Origin: Rhizomucor pusillus
Lineage: Eukaryota > Mucoromycota > Mucoromycetes > Mucorales > Lichtheimiaceae
Assembly (NCBI GenBank): GCA_900175165.2
Contig: FWWN02000592.1
Location: 1 to 54,497, forward strand
Direction of reading: 5' to 3'
Length of the DNA: 54,497 nt
Shown: in pieces, positions 1 to 12,063 of the stretch
Position numbering within the stretch: the first letter of the stretch is position 1
Layout of the letters: each line of letters starts with the position of its first letter
Translations under genes and position numbers: made by a program
The notes under the pieces: model-generated
Databases searched by the model: none
The model's input: only the letters and a program-made list of their open reading frames with translations
Told to the model about the DNA's origin: nothing

Positions 1-1308
1 GCTCGAGATATAGAAATCAGTTTAAGTTTTCAACACGCATTTTACTAAGCATTTTAGATGATCATCTCCGAGTATGGGTTATGAGACCTGCCGCAAACGG
101 GAAGATCATTACCTGAACGATTGGTGAAAACGGAAGTCTATAACAAGAAGCGAAAAGGAATCCGAGGTTTGATCAATTTTCTATTGAAATTGAAGGTGCG
201 TCTTGTTTGACTAGAATTTATTACGCTTTGCTCATCAAGTAGGCATCTAGTGCCTCGTTGGAAAAAGTTCAGAGACCATTGTCAATTTAAGGAATCTCAC
301 GATCAAAACGATTTCGACGATGACCTATCAACTTGACCGCGATGCTTGAAGCAAAGCACATTCGACCAAGGAAACAGAGAGGATATCCTTGCTTGGCAAT
401 GCTATGTTTTAATTAGACAATCAGATTCCCTCGGTCCGTACCAGGTCCAAGTTGGTTGTTGAGTGTGGCAATCTTATCGTTCTGGACCCAATATCAATCA
501 TGGAATAAATCTGTCACTTCTGAAAAGAGGATTTATTCTTTGCTCCCCAATATCATATGTATTGCATATGGTCTAATTTTCGCCAGCAACATATGGTTAA
601 CTGTCTTGACACGTCGTGTTGGGTCAACTACACTGGATAAAACTTCATTTAATTCCGTGAATGTGTATCCAGAACGCACTTCAATATCGTGAAAGCAGAC
701 TTTCTATGTCGTTTACCAGCCACAAGATTCCGTCATGCACAAGAACTACGGAGCTGCGATGTTGTTTGCTTTGCTCTGTTAGCCAGTATATCAAGAGTGC
801 AGCAATTGGTTTATGAAAATAATTAACCAGACGACGCTTGCAGACAGCTTTTTAGCCATCCATGCAAGCATGACAACCTGAAAGTGCACCAGCAACGGCA
901 GCGAACCACCGCCGCGACATTGCCGTGACAGCCACCGGAAGTCAAATGCACTTTTCAAACCTCATCCTGATATAAGTTTAATCCGATCAATCTGGCATAG
1001 ATCTTGTAAATTTGCCGCCTGGATGTCGAATCATGCTGTAAATGCAATGTGCAAAATTTAACGGCCGACTAATCGTGGCCCACTAAGTAGGCAAGTGCTG
1101 CAGTTACCCAAAGATCTTCCCTTTTAGAACGGTAAGTAGCAGCAGCAGCAACAACCATCCGTTGTACCATCCATCCATCGAACTATACTAACATCCTATC
1201 TTGTCTTTATAACCATCCATCACTTGCGATTTTTGCGATTTTTGCGACTTTCCACCATTTTACTTTTGTTATTTCATTCGCAATTTCGAAATCGATTTAG
1301 GCCACAAC
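1..1308. other. Upstream region without an assignable intact gene
   Basis: No intact gene is visible. On the minus strand about 513-693 an open stretch reads like protein (contains SGYTFTELNEVL and RRVKTVNHMLL) and ends in a stop. Its upstream continuation about 690-760 is in another frame (VHDGILWLVNDIESLL), so this looks like a decayed coding fragment of unknown family. The last 100 bases before the RPS5 start hold a TATA-like TTTATAA (1206-1212) and a short direct repeat of GCGATTTTT (about 1226-1246), which may belong to the RPS5 promoter. Confidence 0.4.
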
Positions 1309-2296
<988 letters not shown>

Positions 2297-2338
2297 TGAT
2301 GCAAGCATATAGCAGAGGATGCGATGGGGAGGGGGGAA

Positions 2339-3644
2339 TCATGGACTTTTGTTTCCATTTTGGGACTTTGCATTGAAAAACGCTTCACTCAGCAACCGTG
2401 CGCATTGGTCGAAATAATACTCGTTGCCCTTGACAAAGCTCCAGCCATTTACGTCAATGACATAGGACCGGCCTTGTACACGGAGGATATCCAGTCCACA
2501 CACAGTTTGCCCGAAAGCATGCGACACTTTGCGAGCAATCTCCACTTCCTCTGCAGACAGGCTGGTACAATAGCGTACCTCTTTTCCATCTTCGTTCCGC
2601 TTTACTTTGCCATCTACCGTCGGAGATCTGGAATGCCAGTATTAAAGTACTTGTTCGATGCAGGTTCTTATCAACTCAAAACTCACTTTCTGGCTTCAGC
2701 GTGCACAAACGTGGGACCAACAGCGTACAATTTGATATCCTCCCGATTTTCCGTCTCCATCATCTGCTCATACACCCACGAGCCTTCCGCCGCTGGTGTC
2801 GTCAGTGTAGGATCGAGCTCGCTGGATTTATCACCGGTCTATATGTAGATCCTCGCGCAGTTTAGCTTGGAAAGAGCACAGGTCCTAGGGAAAGCAATGA
2901 AACTGCAAACCTTTCGAAACAACCGTCGTCCTCCACCTTGTCGATAGTAAATATTGATATTATGGTCTTCGCCGTCTACCGGCTTTTCGATGAACGGTTT
3001 GGGAATATACTCATCACCGAGTTGTATGCCATCTTCCAGTATCCGGAATCCTTCAGTGTTTCGAGAATATTTGTCCAGAACATCCTTCATGCGCATTCCT
3101 GTATGCTGTTCAAACTCTTCAGCGGCAGCCGGATCCACACGGGGTCCTCCGTCCCGAGATACGACAATGCGGCGTGGTGTGGGCACACCAATTGCATCCA
3201 AAATAGCCAAGACGACACGTCGATCCCACAGCAATGATTGCATAACAACGCTGTTGACCAAGAATGGCTTTCTGAGCTTGACATAATCGATCGCCTTGTC
3301 GAGCGGAAATCCTCCGGAAAAGAAGCAAATCAAAAAATCGCATTCAGGCCACCTTGTCACGTCTACATTGTCATTTGTCAAATACTGCTTAAAACCATGT
3401 TGTCCGCTCACCTTCTTCCAAAATCGTCTTGTCGCCGAAAATGACGTAATTGAAGTTTCCATATGTCACCAAGCGATTGAGAATGTGCCGCATGGGTTTG
3501 GACTGTGCTTTCTTGTCCAAGCAGCAAACACCCACAGTGTCTTTCCACCGCAGTGCGTTAGGCTCTAGCGCGTATTACAGTTTAATAGCAGTCTGCCGGG
3601 TACTCACATTGCTTATGATTATCATTGGGAGGAACACTTGGCAT
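2339..3644 (-). CDS. VIP1: Kinase-only PPIP5K/Vip1 (inositol hexakisphosphate/InsP7 kinase domain)
   Basis: Inositol pyrophosphate synthase of the PPIP5K/Vip1/Asp1 family, which phosphorylates InsP6 or InsP7 at the 1-position through an ATP-grasp-type kinase fold. Five exons fit (minus): 3644-3608, 3540-3412, 3362-2911, 2838-2687 and 2627-2339. The total is 1059 nt, 352 residues. Diagnostic stretches in order: VGVCCLDKKAQSKPMRHIL, WPECDFLICFFSGGFPLDKA, RRIVVSRDGGPR, FIEKPVDGEDHNINIYY, GPTFVHAEARKSPTVDGK, and ATP-grasp end DILRVQGRSYVIDVNGWSF. The reading frame stops about 40 residues after this last motif. Full-length fungal Vip1 continues into a histidine-acid-phosphatase domain (proteins of roughly 900-1100 residues), and no room exists for one before RPS5. 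The first exon (12 codons) and its acceptor are the least certain part. Convergent with RPS5. Confidence 0.9.
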
Positions 3645-4617
3645 GTCTGGCGTAAAAAAAGGAAAAAGGAGTGTGGAGGTGATGGGTCATTCAGCCGCGG
3701 CAATTCAACAAATCAAATTCGGCGGAATGTCAATTTTCCCACCGCCGCGCGCTTTTGACGGCATGTCTTAATCAGGACTGTAGCCCGATGTCTTCAAGTC
3801 ATCCCAACAATTCATGAGGCCATAAATACCTTCTTTTGGCCTGCCATTGTCAATGTCTTCTGCAAAAGTAACAGCACTGGGAAGATCCTTTCTTTCTTAT
3901 GGATGAGAAGTCTTCTTTGTACCGTTTTCTGAAAGGCTATACACTGTGACAGCTATTATTGTCTGGGTCAGAGAATTTTTGTCCAACACCACTAGCGCAT
4001 GCCGCGAATGAGGTTTCATGAACTGGAAAACCGTGAAAGGTATTTGCACACTTTTAAATCCATTGCAGTGAAATAAGATCTATTGTAGAAACATTCGTTT
4101 TGTTGGGGACGCCTGGGGCCCATGATCCAATTGTGAGTGTCGTGAGTATCGTGATTGTCGATTGCAGACAGGGATCACGAGGACGGGCTAATAAATAACA
4201 CACGTCAATCCTTGCATTCCTTCCCTTACATCATTCATGATTTTATCGTTCTTTCGGTTTGAGAATGTATGCCTTCGTATGTCTTGATCATGACTATGGT
4301 GGAGCAGCTTGAAGAATATTAATACACGCTGCTCCCAATCCTTTCTGGTACTGTTCTCCTTAGGTTTCGCAAAAGTCGTTATCTAATTCGGCGTTGCAGA
4401 AGGTTCTCCTAACATTCTTTGTAGAGTGGATGAAATCCAACTCGAGGCGAGAGTCAACGGAACTAAAGTGGTGTCAAAGTGATGACAATGAGATCTGAGA
4501 GATCATGTCGGCAGAATGTTGTGTAACAGTAGACTTCTTGAGCGCCTCTATTTTTTTCATCACCCGCATAACGGTGACGAGAACCTTTTGTTCTCTTGCT
4601 TTCTTTAGACCGACGCA
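3645..4617. other. Intergenic region (divergent promoters), no gene seen
   Basis: Nearly 1 kb between the divergent PPIP5K and PDAT starts. It is AT-rich and broken by stops in all frames; no convincing splice-joined protein was found. A short imprecise repetition of GTGAGT/GTGATT-type units occurs about 4133-4160. Probably holds both promoters. Confidence 0.4.
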
Positions 4618-7365
4618 ATGAGGAGACGAAGAAACAAGACAGAACCGGACGGGCCTGGCACTGGCAGCGTCTCTTCTGCTGATTCCGTCCCCATGTCAAG
4701 GCACCACAGCAGTTCTGATTCAGCCTTGGCGTCGTTGAGCGGCGGCGGCGGCGGCGACGGCGGCGAGCAGCCAGAAGATATCTTGGCAGACAGCCAGCTG
4801 TACAAATTGGAGGATCGTCCATTCTGGAAACGAAAACGCTTCCACTTTATTGTTGGTGTATCTGTCGGTATACTCGCTGCCCTTGGCGGTATCTCTCGGA
4901 CACCTGTTGCCCAGAACCATTTGAATGAGCTGCAGACGTATCTCGCGCTCCAGCTGGCAGATATCGACATTGCCGGTATGTTTCCGGCCACGGATGTGAT
5001 GGACGATCTCTTGGGAAACGTCACCAATTACTTCAAACCGGCACCTTCGAGCGACGTACCCTTCATGCCTGCTGCAGCAGTCAAGTAATACACATGATAG
5101 CTAAATGACGCGAATCAAACCAATGTTAACTCTCACCTCAGGGACGAAATGGATCTCAAACCGCATTTCCCGGTTGTGTTGATCCCCGGTATCGTTTCAT
5201 CCGGTCTTGAAAGCTGGGGGACCGCAGAAAAGAGTCAAAAGTATTTCCGGAAACGAATGTGGGGTACTACAAGTATGTGTGTCATAGTCTGCCATCCCGG
5301 TATCAAATTCTTACAAAGTGCGTGATATATCAAGCCATGTTTCGATCGGTTTTACTGGATAAGGAGAGCTGGACCCAACATCTTCGACTAGACCCTGTCA
5401 CAGGTTTAGACCCTCCCGAGATCCGCATCCGAGCTGCTCAAGGTTAGCACACACACTAAAACAAAGCGGCGTAAAGCTTTTCTTGGCATGGTTCCGACCA
5501 TCTATTTCCCTTAGGTTTGGATGCAGCAGACTATTTTGTGACAGGATATTGGGTTTGGGCAAAGATCATTGAAAATCTGGCAGCCATCGGCTATGATAGC
5601 AACAACATGCATCTAGCAAGTTACGATTGGCGACTTTCCTTCTCCAACCTCGAAGTGCGCGATAAATATTTCACAAAGTTGAAAAAGACCATTGAAACAT
5701 CGAAAGCCACGGAAGGCAAAAAGACAGTTGTGGTTGCACACTCCATGGGTAATAACGATCTTATCACGTAACAGCAGAAAAAACCACGTACCCTCAGCTG
5801 ACCAAGATCCTGATATGCTTCAACTTGCACAACAGGATCGATCGTGTTTCCGTATTTCCTGAAATGGGTAGAAAGTCCAATTGGCGGGAATGGTGGGCCA
5901 CGGTGGACCGAGGAGCACATTGAGTCGTTCGTCAACATTGCTGGTCCCATGATGGGTGTTCCAAAAGCACTAACGGCAATGCTATCCGGTGAGCACGAAG
6001 GATAATACCTCATGTATGCAAAGCTATCTTCCTAACCATTTAATTGCAGGAGAAACAAGAGACACTATGGCTCTAGGTAGCTTTGGTGCGTATCTTTTGG
6101 AGAAATTCTTTTCAAGAAGGGAGCGTGCCTCGCTGATGAGGACTTGGGCCGGTGGATCGTCCATGCTGCCAATGGGTGGAGAGGTCATCTGGGGCAACAA
6201 TGACTTTGCTCCAGATGATCCGATGGATAAACCAGACTATCATTCATTTGGAAATATGATATCGTTTACAGATTGGCAAACACAAAGCGACGATGAAGAA
6301 CCCCTCTCATTATCCGACATTATTCGAAACCACACTGTATCAACCGCAATGGAATTGCTGCACAAAAGCACAACAAAGGAGTATCACGATCAATTGCGAC
6401 TCAATTACTCTTACGGTATTACAACCTCAAGAAAGCAATTGAAAAAGAACGCAAATGACCCGACAAAGTGGAGTAATGCACTGGAATCCCAATTACCAAA
6501 CGGTAACGATAATTCTAGCTCGTTAAAAAAGCCCTATGCTAACCCGTTGCATTAGCTCCTAGCATGAAAATATATTGTTTGTATGGTACCAACTTGCCAA
6601 CTGAGCGTAGCTACTACTATGCCCAAGCAGCAGAAGAGTCTTCATCCGAGCATTGCGGTCACGAGAACTGCAGTGAATCAGAGAAAAGCGATGCAAAGAT
6701 CCCGGATTTAGACGAGGTAGCCGTGGATATGGCTACATCCTTGTCTAGCACTGCCGAAGAAATCCTGCGGCCGCCAAACCTGGCAAGTATTACTTTAAGC
6801 ACACTGTATTTGAGATCGTACGCTGACAGTAATTACATTGCCAGTTTATCAACTCCAACATTCATGATCCAGAGAATGGAGTGGAAACCGGCGTTCGATT
6901 TTCGGACGGGTAAGAGACGCAAATTGCAAAACTATGAGCTCAAAATGTTTTCCTGATCTCTTTTTATTATTTTTGTGACGGAATATAACAGAGATGGAAC
7001 AGTGCCTCTGCTATCTCTAGGATACATGTGCACTCCATCGGGTGGGTGGACGAAGCATGCAGATCTGTACAATCCAGCACATATCCCTGTAGTGTTAAAG
7101 GAGTATCGGCACGAGGAAAGCGAAAGCAAACTAGATGTTAGAGGTGGACCGAAGGCTGGCGACCATGTAGATATTCTCGGCAACTGGGAGATGACGGTGA
7201 GTACTACAGAGAAATTAAAACTGTAAGCTGATTGCTTACAGTTATCATTTCCAGCTGGATATACTTCAAATTGTATCGAACAAAGGTTACAATGTGACTC
7301 AGCGCATCATGTCAGACATAGAACGTTATGCAAGCAACATACATTTGCCACCAGCGACGGATTAG
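4618..7365 (+). CDS. LRO1: Phospholipid:diacylglycerol acyltransferase (PDAT), with a frameshift
   Basis: LCAT-type acyltransferase that moves an acyl group from a phospholipid sn-2 position to diacylglycerol to make triacylglycerol in the ER. Eight exons: 4618-5084, 5142-5272, 5335-5442, 5515-5748, 5836-5988, 6050-6909, 6994-7196 and 7255-7365. Seen in order: a basic/low-complexity N-terminus with a Gly run, one membrane anchor (FHFIVGVSVGILAALGGI, about 75-92), the PVVLIPGIVSSGLE oxyanion region, the catalytic serine in AHSMG (about 312), the catalytic Asp in DGTVPL (about 652) and His in HVDILG (about 709). Within exon 6 the frame breaks near 6549-6551: upstream runs into TAG at 6553, while MKIYCLYG continues in another frame. 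The exons total 2267 nt, one short of 756 codons, so a single missing base explains it. Sequencing error or recent mutation cannot be told apart here. Confidence 0.92.
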
Positions 7366-8505
7366 ACCAACGAGAGATCTATAGTTTCCATCAATCTATG
7401 CATAGTAACCAATGTACACTATTTTTCTACGGCTGTATTATCTTATATCTGAAAGCTTTAATAATATTTACATGTAATGGAGACTAGCTTGTGATTACTT
7501 TTCGTTGATCATCATGAAAGGAACATGGCTCCGTACTGTACGTCTGTAAATGCGAATGCGTTCATCGGTTTAAGCGTTTCTGCGATGCATCTCGGTATGG
7601 CAGGAACGATTATTCCATAAATTTGCAAAAAAGTGTTTGCATGTAAGATTTAGCAGGCTGGATCCAGTAACCTTAAGCAACGTGAACAAGGAGTCTATAC
7701 CCATTGAACATTTCCTGAAATAGATGGAGGTCCGCAGTCTACATTGCTTGTTCATTTGCTCAATCTGCTCTTTCCTTCTTTCAAGGAGGCTTGTACATCC
7801 CCACGTAGCATTGCTGTTCATCATGGAAGATACATACTTGTATAGGGATCATAGCTGCCTCGGCGTTCTTTCCAGGAGACCGTTGGAAAACTAAAGCAGT
7901 AAAATTTCAGGTGATCATTGGCTGTACATGGAGCGCATGAATTGGAAATGAGAAATATATGAGCAGATTTAGCGATATAAAAATGCTTGAAGGAAGGTAG
8001 ACAAGTATATTTTAGAGTGTTTGAGCGCTGCGAAATATACCTACGTGCCTGATTTTGTTACATAACATTAACATATTTTCAAGCTTATCATCTGCTATCG
8101 TCAACTTCATATTATGGTTTGGAATGCAACAAAGCATCTGAGCATGTCTCGTACAAATAGCAAGGAAATATGGACAGCTAGAAAGCAAGATGGCATGCTT
8201 GAGTCTTTGGGATCCATTTTAAACATTAAAATGTCTTAAAATGCAAAAGAGAGCTATTTTCTTTAAGGACCACATGCCGATCCCAACTGCGGAACCAGAC
8301 CGACACTGAAACCGACAAAGAGCGTTGTTGTGCGCACCGTCCCAATCTGGTAATCTGAGTTTCTAGGTTACTGGATGTTTGCCTATTCCTGCGAGGGAGG
8401 AGGCTGCTGGTGCTGGTGCTGGTGCTACTGATTCCCGTCCTTTCCTTTTCATTTCTTCCTTTCTTTTTTCCGGTTTCTTTGTCCTGCCTGGAACAATAAA
8501 CCACC
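7366..8505. other. Intergenic region, no gene seen
   Basis: About 1.1 kb of AT-rich sequence between PDAT and the kinesin. The open frames present are short, lack conserved-looking sequence and do not join through splice sites. Probably holds the PDAT 3' UTR and the kinesin promoter. Confidence 0.4.
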
Positions 8506-11500
8506 ATGTCCTCCTCGTCGCGACCGACAGCCCTAAAGCTGCGCTCGTCTGCTTCCAGCAGCATTCCCAGATACCTCCCCATTGCTGATCTCAGACCTCG
8601 ACCAGCTTCGCCGCCAGAAACTCCCCAACTATCGACTTCGCCAACTTCTTCTACCGTTTCAACTTCCACCACCACCTTTTCACCGCCATCACCTCCCTTC
8701 CCCTCGCCAACCAGCTCAACCTCCAGTTTCTACAAGAGTATGATCATGCGCAAAAGTCCCTCAATGTCTATCAACGAAAACGTGCAGGTGATGGTCCGCA
8801 TGCGTCCACTTTCGACCGAGGAACTGGAGGCTGGCCAAGCAACATACTGGAATGTGAGCGAGAAAACTATCCAGCCGAAAGAAAATACATCTCCTGACAA
8901 AGTATTCAATGTCGGTACGTTGAACAACAAAGCAAACTCGAGAGAAGATTAAAAAAGGGGGAGAGCTTGTTGTGTGGGCACATAAAAAGATTTGACACAA
9001 GGACTGAAAAAAAAATAAATTAATAGACACTGTGGTTGACGGCGAAAGCAACCGGAATGTGTACGACAATGGAATAGATGCGTTGGTCAGGTAACACACA
9101 AACGTCACAACCTGCTGCTGTCATTGTTTCCCCCCACCCTTGGATCTGTTACTGACCGGATTTCACCTTCGAGATCAACGATGGCAGGATACAACGGTAA
9201 GCATATACGACGAAGAATTTGCATGCGTGTGTATGTAGAAGCACTAACGTACGGTTCGTGTTTCAGGAACTGTCTTTGCATACGGACAGACTGCAAGCGG
9301 CAAAACCTACGTAAGTTTAAATTACTACTATTACCACTATACGCCAGCTTTCTAACCTCTGAGCTAATCGTTCGATTTTTAGACCATGGTAACCATATCT
9401 ACTCATCCGCGCACGTTTTTTATGCTTGCATTCTAACAGTTTTCTGTGTCTATGTCTTGTTATCTTTTCCATATGTTTAGATGGGTACGGTATCACAAAA
9501 GTGGACCTTGCAGTTGAACGTTACTCAAATTTCCTTTTAGGTACACCGGAAGAGCCAGGAGTTATTCCTCGTGCAATTAACGATGTATTCGCATACATCG
9601 AAGAGGTAAATTCAAGGAACGGTTATACATGCGCATTCCAGCCGAACTAATCTGGCAAACCCGTATTCGACAAAAATGAATAGCACGCTGGAGAAGAATT
9701 CATGTTACGTGTCTCGTATCTGGAGATCTACAAGGAGAAGATCCGTGACCTTCTTGCAACGGTAGATGACGGAGCCCCGCCTTCGATTGTTGAAGACCCA
9801 GAGGTTCGTGCGTCGCGGCATCAATATGTTACTGTGATGCGAAAGCTTACAGTCTTCTAGCGTGGCGTCCATGTACGAAATTTGGATGAAATCATTGTGA
9901 AATCTCCAGATCAGGTGCTTGACATAATCAAAAAAGGAGAAGGTATGTTGCGAAAACCTTTGTACAAATAAGGGGACACAGTATTCAATTTAAAGAGCTT
10001 ACACTTAGCCAGTCGACATGTAAGCGCGACCGACTACAATGCTCGCAGTAGCAGATCACACACCTTGTTCCAAATGGTAGGAGAATGGGAGATTGTACCT
10101 AGCCATATACTTATCTTTGCTATCCCCCGCAGACAATTGAAAGCCGACGGAAATATTCTCACCCCGGTGAAGTGAAAATATCACAACTGGTCAGGACTTT
10201 GAAACTTTCAGTGCAAAAGGTTCCATGCAAAAGCTGATATGCCGTGTTGTAGAATTTGATTGACTTGGCAGGATCCGAGAAAGCAGCGTCTAACCTTGAT
10301 CGGCGGAAAGAAGGTGCATGCATCAACAGGAGGTAACTGCGTGGATGGAGCAGATTCATACATATATATATATATATATATCAATGCTTATTGTTGTTGA
10401 TCCAGTCTGTTGACGTTGGGGATGGTCATCTCGATGCTGAGCAAATCGGCAAATTCTCGTGGGTAAGATTATCCAGGCGTGAAATCAAAGATCGCTACCC
10501 GCTTAACCGGATGCAACAATGCAGAGAGAAGCCTTTTGTGCCATACCGTGACTCAACCTTGACACGAATACTGCAAACATCCTTGTCCGGAAATGCGCGT
10601 ATATGGGTTATATGTACTATCAATCCGACAAAGAATTCAAAAGACGAGTCTCTGAATACGATGCGGTTTGCACGGAATGCCAAGCTGATCAAGACTACTG
10701 CAAAGTTAACCAAGGTACCGTAAACACTTGCCAGGCAAGCCGTTGTATATCGCGCTAATGTGTATTTTTAGGTATCAGAGCACTCTGAGCTGCAGAAATG
10801 TTTAGAGCAAATTGAAGAGTTGCAGAATGTAATGAAAGAGAAAACAGAGGCAAGTCTAGTGGAGCATCCCTATAAATTTCTGATATGTGGTAACTGATCG
10901 TGACTCACTTGTGATACATTGTTATCTAGCAAGAGGAAGAAACTTGCAAACGGCTGAGTCACCTTTTAGGACTTATCCTCACGAGTTCAAAAACGCACCA
11001 TGTTGATCTAGATACAGTAAGCCCGGGGCCCCTTAAACAATTCGCTGCAGCGGAAATCACGGCGCTTTTCTAACATTGTGATATTTTGCTGCATAGATGT
11101 CCGACACGCTCTCTACAAGTATTACAAGCAACGGAAGTGCCAATCCGGGGACTATGCGACTGGTCATTGAACAATGCGAAAAAGGAATTACAGAGCACCG
11201 CGAAGAGATGGTTCGTTTAGAGCGGAATCTCTTAGCCGCCAATCAGGAGATCACGCATCTAAAGTTAAAGCTTGCCGCAGCAGAGGAGAATGCATTGGCA
11301 TTTGGTCAGAAATGCGATGCATTGGAAACAGGAATTCAAGCATCGCATGCAGAAAACCGAATACTACAAGACAGTCTGGAACTTGCAAACAGCAAGATCA
11401 GTGACCTCCAACGTCAATTACTGTCCTCTGTGGACCAGCAGCAAGCACTTGAAGCTATGCTGCAAGAAATCAGCCGCGAGCGAGATGAGTATGTGGAGCA

Positions 11501-11804
11501 CAATCGGGAATACAAGCAGCAAGTGGAACATTTGATGAGTCGCATGGCCAGTCTTGAGAACGAACTGAAGGAGGCAATGGCAGCGGAAGAGGATATTTGT
11601 ACTATTAAGGATTCATGCAGTCTCAATGGTGATGCGCCATCATCGATCCCATTGAAGGAGGAGGATGTGACAGTCGTGGAACATGACTCACAAGGTCGTG
11701 GAAAAGAAACCCAGCGATACAAGTGTAATACACAAGTGTACGGTGGACTGTGGATGGTAGTCCTGATGTCTGCCGTGTATGCAGCTCAATTGCAGCTTAG
11801 CTGA
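8506..11804 (+). CDS. Kinesin-7 (CENP-E-like) motor protein, 17 exons
   Basis: Plus-end-type microtubule motor of the kinesin-7 group. Exons: 8506-8914, 9027-9090, 9174-9196, 9267-9310, 9383-9388, 9481-9484, 9541-9605, 9684-9803, 9861-9942, 10009-10076, 10133-10189, 10253-10332, 10406-10462, 10525-10714, 10772-10849, 10930-11016 and 11097-11804. They total 2142 nt, 713 residues. A Ser/Thr/Pro-rich N-terminus precedes the motor domain (from VQVMVRMRP). Motifs: P-loop GQTASGKT (about 172-179), switch I NARSSRSH (about 283-290), switch II DLAGSE (about 318-323), then [38 protein letters not shown] with GVIPRAI and [13 protein letters not shown] are typical of CENP-E relatives. A coiled coil follows from about 430 to 650. 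The C-terminus ends in a hydrophobic stretch ([18 protein letters not shown]). The intron after exon 15 uses a GC donor (GCAAGT). Exons 5 and 6 are 6 and 4 nt. Confidence 0.92.
10359..10381. repeat. (AT)n microsatellite in kinesin intron 12
   Basis: About eleven uninterrupted AT dinucleotides inside the intron between the exons encoding ACINR and SLLTLG. Likely polymorphic in length; it does not touch coding sequence. Confidence 0.9.
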
Positions 11805-12063
11805 GCGAACCTGTATATATACTATACCACAAACTGAACGCATACCACACTTTTTGGCCATTTTCAACCAGATACCCGAATGTGAAGAGTTGTCATGGAA
11901 ATGATTGGGCGTTCCCAATCGGGCGCTTTCCGCCCCGCTGTGTTTCACAAGATTTAAAACCAAAATTTTATCATCCCAAAAAATGCCTGTGCTTTTTCTA
12001 CTCCTTTCGACGTCCCTTCTTCCTGCTTCTCTCTCCTCAATCTTCCTTTACCCTCATTGAGGA

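Noticed and set aside
6546..6562. 17-bp intron resolving the PDAT frame break (GTTGCATTAGCTCCTAG)
   Set aside because: Although it begins GT and ends AG, it is far below any plausible intron size here and would delete the conserved PLPxAPxM residues.
10391..10723. Continuous kinesin frame through 10463-10524
   Set aside because: It would insert a basic, unconserved stretch between NSR and EKPFVPYRD in the motor core; removing it as an intron restores the family sequence.
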